Origin: Planctomycetota bacterium
GTDB taxonomy: Bacteria; Planctomycetota; PLA2
Length of the DNA stretch: 64,000 nt
Reading direction: 5' to 3'
Assembly: GCA_021776785.1 (NCBI GenBank)
Contig: JAJFFF010000049.1
Location: forward strand, 1-64,000
The position numbers and the translations under genes are program-made. This document shows positions 60,350 to 64,000 of the stretch, in pieces; positions within the stretch are counted from its first letter, which is position 1, and each line of letters starts with the position of its first letter. The notes under the pieces are model-generated. The model was not told the DNA's origin and did not search any database. It was given only the letters and a program-made list of their open reading frames with translations.

Positions 60350-63018
60350 GGGCGAATCACCAACCGGAAACCAAACGTGTGCGAGACGCCGCTCGGTTTC
60401 GACCCGGACCCGTGCCAGATCCGAAAAATCTGCGCTTCGGCGTGCCCCCAAGACGAACCGCCCAACCGCTTCATCGTTTGGTTTTGATCAAACCAATCAT
60501 CGATCCACTCCGCCGCGCTCCCCGTCAAGTCGTACACGCCAAACACCGACTCGTCGATGGGATAGCTCATGACCTGTTCGGGCGCCGGCGCCGGTTTCGC
60601 GTAGCAGGAACTGACCCACTTCGGACGCCACGTCTGGCCGAAGACATAGGCGCGTTTCATCCACACGCCCGCTGCGTTCGTCCACTCGTGCCGGTTGGGA
60701 AGTGCGTAGTTGCGACCGTCGCGGCGCGACATCCACCGCGCGTACGCTTCCGCGTCTTCAAACGAAACGCCGAGCACTGGCGAGTCCGGCCCCCACTCGG
60801 GCGAGATGCGATAGCCGTCCTCGCCCAACGAAAAGTCACCCGTCGTCAGACTGTCCGGCCCGCGCGGGACGCGGATCAATTTTTTCGCGTGATCGATTTC
60901 CCGGCGCGTCTGCGGAGCGTTGAGGAACTTCAGGTACTGACCGCACGTCACCTCGTGCTCTTGTATCCAGTAGGCGCGTTGATTGACGAAACATGCCGGG
61001 ATGTAGCGAAACCCGTCCGGCGTCGTGCCCGCGGGATGCCACGCGGTCGCAAGCGTTTGCCGCGTGCCCGGGTCCAATTGCGCGGGCACGACCTGGTCTT
61101 CGAATCCAGGCCGCCGCATAAGAAACCGAACCGTACCCGGCGTGAGCGTGAACTCGCCGGGCGCGACACGGCATCCGGGCGTTGCCAACAATGGGGTGGC
61201 CGTGCGGCGCAACACGACAACGGCCGGCAACGTCGCGTCGAACTCCTTTCCCATGCGATACACCCGCACGCGCGACTCCTCACGGCGCACGATCACATCG
61301 CCGCGCTTTAGCCGGCCCGCGCCGCGCTCGACGCGCCACGCAAACTCGCCCCGCTGGAGAAGCGGATGCGGCTCGGCGTGTTCCGCGACCGGGACAAAGC
61401 GATGATTGAGTTCCCGATCCCGAAAGACATAGATCTCGGTATCGGGCGGCGCGTCGATCGTGACGACGGCGGGTTGGCGCCAATGCCCCGTCAGCGACCC
61501 GGTCGGATCGGTTTGCGAGACGAGGTCGCGATAAAACGCCGCGGTCACCCAGTCCTCGGCGGCCCACGCCTCCTCGAACTTCTCGAGATAGAGCCGCGCG
61601 CGGACTTCCTCAACGCCGCCGACACCGGGATCAAGCTGTCGCGCGCGCTCCAACAGATTCACGACCTCGTGGAACGCGGTCGTGCGCCGGCGTTTGAGCT
61701 CATCGACTTGCCGCGAGACCTGATCGAGTTCGCGGTCTTGGGCGTCGGTGAGATAGCTGTCTTCGGTCCGATCCTGCAACACGAAAAAACGGCGCCAGAG
61801 TTCGATCGAACGGATGCGGTCCTCGCGATAACGCGTCACGCGGCGGCCCGCGTCCGCGACGAGTTGCGCGGCGTCGCGATGGCGCGCTTGCACCCGCAGA
61901 GCCCAGGACGCGAGCAAGGCGAGCACGGCAAGACAGGCCGCCCCGGCCATCGTCGCGCGCACCGGATGCGCGCGCGCCCACATCCGCGTGCGCGCCCGCC
62001 ACGAAGGACGCCTCGCCGCGATGCGCCTCGCTTCCCGCAACGCGCGCAGATCGTCGCCGAACGCGCGGGCGGTCTGATAGCGATCGATCGGCCGCTTGGC
62101 CAGCGCCTTGATCGTGACGGTCTCGACGTCGGCGGGAATGGTGACGTCGAGTCGCCGCGGCGCCAGCGGCTCGTCGCGCATGACTTTGGCGAGAACGGCC
62201 TCGACGGAGTCGCCGTCAAACGGCGGCCGTCCGGTAAGGCATTCGTAAAGCGTGGCGCCGAGCGCGTAGATGTCGGTGCGGCGGTCGATCGGAACGCCTT
62301 CCGCCAACTGCTCCGGAGCGGCGTACGACGGCGAGCCGGCAAAACTCTTGGTGAGGCGCGAGGCTTCGGACTCTTTGAGGTGCGCCATTCCGAAATCGAG
62401 CAGCACCGGTCGATCGTCCGGTGTGATCAAGATGTTGGACGGCTTGACGTCGCGATGCACGACGCCTTGTTCGTGCGCTTCCTCCAGCGCTTGCGCGATC
62501 TCGTCGGCCCAACGCAACACGCGCGAAACGTGCGGCCGATCTTCGGCGAGGAGTTCCGCGAGCGGGCGCCCCGGCACGTACTCCATGGCGATGAAGTGCG
62601 TGCCCTGATCCTCACCGAGTTCTTGGATGCGCACGACGTTGTGATGCCGCAGTCGCGCGACCGCTCGTGCTTCGCGCTGAAACCTCTCCAGCGCGGTGGC
62701 CGACGCTTGAAACTCCGGCCGCACGATCTTGAGCGCAATCAGACGACGCAACGCGAGTTGCTCGGCGAGATAGACAGTACCCATCCCCCCGCCGCCGATG
62801 CGCCGCAGCAAGCGGTAGTCGCCGAGCTTGTCGAACGGCAACCGTTCCCGCTGCGGTTCGCCGCGCTGCGCCAACACGTCGTGGAGCTGGCGAATGCGCC
62901 CCCGCCACTGCGCATCAAGATGCGGATGGCGGGCGAGGAACGCGGTGGCATCCTCGCCCGTTCCGCTCAACCATCCGTCGAGGAACTGGTCGTAGAGTTG
63001 CTCGCCATCACCCGGCAC
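60346..63018 (-). CDS. Ser/Thr kinase fused to formylglycine-generating-enzyme domain
   Basis: 890 residues. A short N-terminal region precedes the kinase domain (about 66-330), with GGGGMGTVY, the catalytic Lys in IALKIV, the active site HRDVKPSNIL and DFGMAHL. A membrane helix (AGAACLAVLALLASWAL, about 360) leads to a mixed middle part (PEGA-like DTEIYVFRDRELN). The C-terminal FGE/sulfatase-modifying domain (about 670-890) has YWIQEHEVTCGQYLKFLN, YALPNRHEWTNAAG and a terminal FGFRLV. The far side of the membrane should carry the FGE-type domain, likely as a ligand-binding sensor. It is followed by the sigma gene with a 4-base overlap. Confidence 0.92.
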   Translation of the reverse strand: MPGDGEQLYDQFLDGWLSGTGEDATAFLARHPHLDAQWRGRIRQLHDVLAQRGEPQRERLPFDKLGDYRLLRRIGGGGMGTVYLAEQLALRRLIALKIVRPEFQASATALERFQREARAVARLRHHNVVRIQELGEDQGTHFIAMEYVPGRPLAELLAEDRPHVSRVLRWADEIAQALEEAHEQGVVHRDVKPSNILITPDDRPVLLDFGMAHLKESEASRLTKSFAGSPSYAAPEQLAEGVPIDRRTDIYALGATLYECLTGRPPFDGDSVEAVLAKVMRDEPLAPRRLDVTIPADVETVTIKALAKRPIDRYQTARAFGDDLRALREARRIAARRPSWRARTRMWARAHPVRATMAGAACLAVLALLASWALRVQARHRDAAQLVADAGRRVTRYREDRIRSIELWRRFFVLQDRTEDSYLTDAQDRELDQVSRQVDELKRRRTTAFHEVVNLLERARQLDPGVGGVEEVRARLYLEKFEEAWAAEDWVTAAFYRDLVSQTDPTGSLTGHWRQPAVVTIDAPPDTEIYVFRDRELNHRFVPVAEHAEPHPLLQRGEFAWRVERGAGRLKRGDVIVRREESRVRVYRMGKEFDATLPAVVVLRRTATPLLATPGCRVAPGEFTLTPGTVRFLMRRPGFEDQVVPAQLDPGTRQTLATAWHPAGTTPDGFRYIPACFVNQRAYWIQEHEVTCGQYLKFLNAPQTRREIDHAKKLIRVPRGPDSLTTGDFSLGEDGYRISPEWGPDSPVLGVSFEDAEAYARWMSRRDGRNYALPNRHEWTNAAGVWMKRAYVFGQTWRPKWVSSCYAKPAPAPEQVMSYPIDESVFGVYDLTGSAAEWIDDWFDQNQTMKRLGGSSWGHAEAQIFRIWHGSGSKPSGVSHTFGFRLVIRP

Positions 63019-63027
63019 GCCCTCAGC

Positions 63028-64000
63028 CTAATACATCACCCAGGGGCCGAGATCGAGCATCCAAGTTCGGTCGCGCGTCACGCGGTCCGAGGTGTACTCC
63101 AGTTTCGGCCGCGGCGTCTCTTCCCCGAGCGCGTGTTGAAACATTTCGTTGACGTCGCGGTAGGCGCGCTCAAGCGCGAACTCCATCTCCGTGACGCCGG
63201 GAAAATCCTGCTCGAACAACGTGATGGTTTTGTCGACCGTGGACCCCTGGCCCACGCTGTACTGCGCGATGCCGAGCCGGTGGTACTCCGCCGCCCACTC
63301 CCACATCTCGACGCGGCCGTCGGGATAAACTTCCACGTTCCAGATCTTGCTGAATTCCGGATCCGCACCCAGGTACGCCGCTTCGACGCCGTAGTTGAAC
63401 ACGATGCGGTCCGTTTGGATCCGGACGGGCGCGACGCGGTTGTTCGAGAGGTTGGAGTAGTTCGCGCGTACGCCGAGATAGCTCGGCACGATGCCGTTTT
63501 CGCGAATGCCGTCAGCCGCGAAGCGAAGATCGCCCACAAACATCTCAATATCGAGTCCACGGTAAGGATCGTCGCCGGGCAGCCAGCGGTTCATGTCGAA
63601 CCGCATCGAGCGCAACCCCTGATCGCTCGGTCCCGCGAACGTGTCGAACAATACAGGATCCGGAATCACGGAGCTGAAGTCGAGCTCGACGATTTGTACG
63701 CTCCACGGATTGAGAAAGCCTTGCGGGACCTCGACGGTTCGCGCGAGATAGAGATGGAGGGGAGACCCGCCGTCGGGCGGCTCCGGCAACCACTCAAAAA
63801 ACCGCCCGCCCACTTCGCCCAACCCATCGAGGGCGAGCGCCCAACTGCCGTCGGTCGCAATGACGTGCGCGTTGTCGTCTTCGTTTTTGTCTTCGTTGCC
63901 GCCGAACGCGACCGCGCGACCGTCGGGCGAAACGGACGCCTGCGAGATGCGTCCGTCCGGCCCCATGTCGTGAAGAAGCTCGGTGGCCTCCCCGATGTGA
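63028..64000 (-). CDS. Beta-propeller-like protein, 5' end beyond window
   Basis: The frame is open from the right window edge (about 63999) to the stop at 63028, with no compelling start; ATG 63966 is internal to good sequence. The first part has a PD40/TolB-like unit (SQASVSPDGRAVAFGG), then a beta-rich domain of about 250 residues (VGDLRFAADGIRENGIVPSYLGVRANYS and SKIWNVEVYPDGRVEMWEW). The rest of the protein lies outside. It is upstream of the kinase gene with nine bases between, so it may belong to the same operon. Confidence 0.65.
   Translation of the reverse strand, partial: HIGEATELLHDMGPDGRISQASVSPDGRAVAFGGNEDKNEDDNAHVIATDGSWALALDGLGEVGGRFFEWLPEPPDGGSPLHLYLARTVEVPQGFLNPWSVQIVELDFSSVIPDPVLFDTFAGPSDQGLRSMRFDMNRWLPGDDPYRGLDIEMFVGDLRFAADGIRENGIVPSYLGVRANYSNLSNNRVAPVRIQTDRIVFNYGVEAAYLGADPEFSKIWNVEVYPDGRVEMWEWAAEYHRLGIAQYSVGQGSTVDKTITLFEQDFPGVTEMEFALERAYRDVNEMFQHALGEETPRPKLEYTSDRVTRDRTWMLDLGPWVMY

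Overview
The window is a GC-rich, gene-dense bacterial chromosome segment. I read it as an uncultured member of Planctomycetota or a near relative in the PVC/Myxococcota-like range. The signs are two large receptor-like Ser/Thr kinases (one with WD40 repeats, one fused to a formylglycine-generating-enzyme domain and overlapping an ECF-type sigma gene), a Minf_1886-family protein, a PSP1/RicT protein, a PEP-CTERM HAF-repeat protein, paired NtrC-type regulators and many lipoproteins. No phylogenetic computation was possible, so the phylum is an inference. No rRNA, tRNA, CRISPR array, insertion sequence or integrase was seen.

Layout. 1-1700: two translationally coupled genes of unknown function on the minus strand, the upstream one with a possible PD-(D/E)xK nuclease core, the downstream one running off the window edge. 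1.7-6.6 kb: lipoprotein, rpsA, cmk and an lpxH-like phosphoesterase. 6.6-10.7 kb: an NtrC-type regulator divergent from a histidine kinase/NtrC-type regulator pair. 10.7-14.3 kb: PilZ protein and a three-gene nucleotide-sugar operon (epimerase, Gfo/Idh/MocA dehydrogenase, DegT aminotransferase). 14.4-17.8 kb: moaC-asd-accB-accC. 18-21.2 kb: S41 protease with a calcium-repeat-like insertion, then pgeF. 21.3-23.6 kb: a frameshifted AbiJ-like gene and a lipoprotein. 23.9-30.9 kb: housekeeping block (Minf_1886, PSP1, holB, tmk, a degenerate DnaA-like protein, a large TPR metallopeptidase). 31-34.1 kb: an aminotransferase followed by five small four-helix membrane proteins in tandem. 34.1-39.3 kb: GNAT, two WYL regulators, MATE transporter, alanine dehydrogenase. 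39.4-46.9 kb: coiled-coil protein, PEP-CTERM protein, porin plus small periplasmic protein, WD40 kinase. 47-51.8 kb: methyltransferase, small secreted proteins and a candidate selenoprotein. 52-55.1 kb: senA/senB-like selenoneine genes and a methyltransferase. 55.2-59.8 kb: small accessory genes. 59.8-64 kb: sigma factor, kinase-FGE fusion and a truncated beta-propeller-like gene.

The strongest new signal is selenium-related. A secreted thioredoxin-like gene (49599-50828) is interrupted by one in-frame TGA directly after a Cys codon. The same reading frame and homology-like sequence continue past it, and a compact hairpin lies about 23 bases downstream, where bacterial SECIS elements sit. About 1-4 kb away is an overlapping gene pair that looks like senB (selenosugar synthase) and senA (EgtB-like selenoneine synthase). 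Together these suggest an organism that uses selenium both in a protein and in a small molecule; the Sec machinery itself (selA, selB, selC, selD) is not in the window.

Other points worth attention are the five tandem membrane proteins sharing topology and an acidic-x-Phe-type C-terminus, a DnaA-like protein lacking the Walker A lysine, a WbpP-like epimerase with Thr in place of the catalytic Lys, and two single-base frameshifts in accessory genes.
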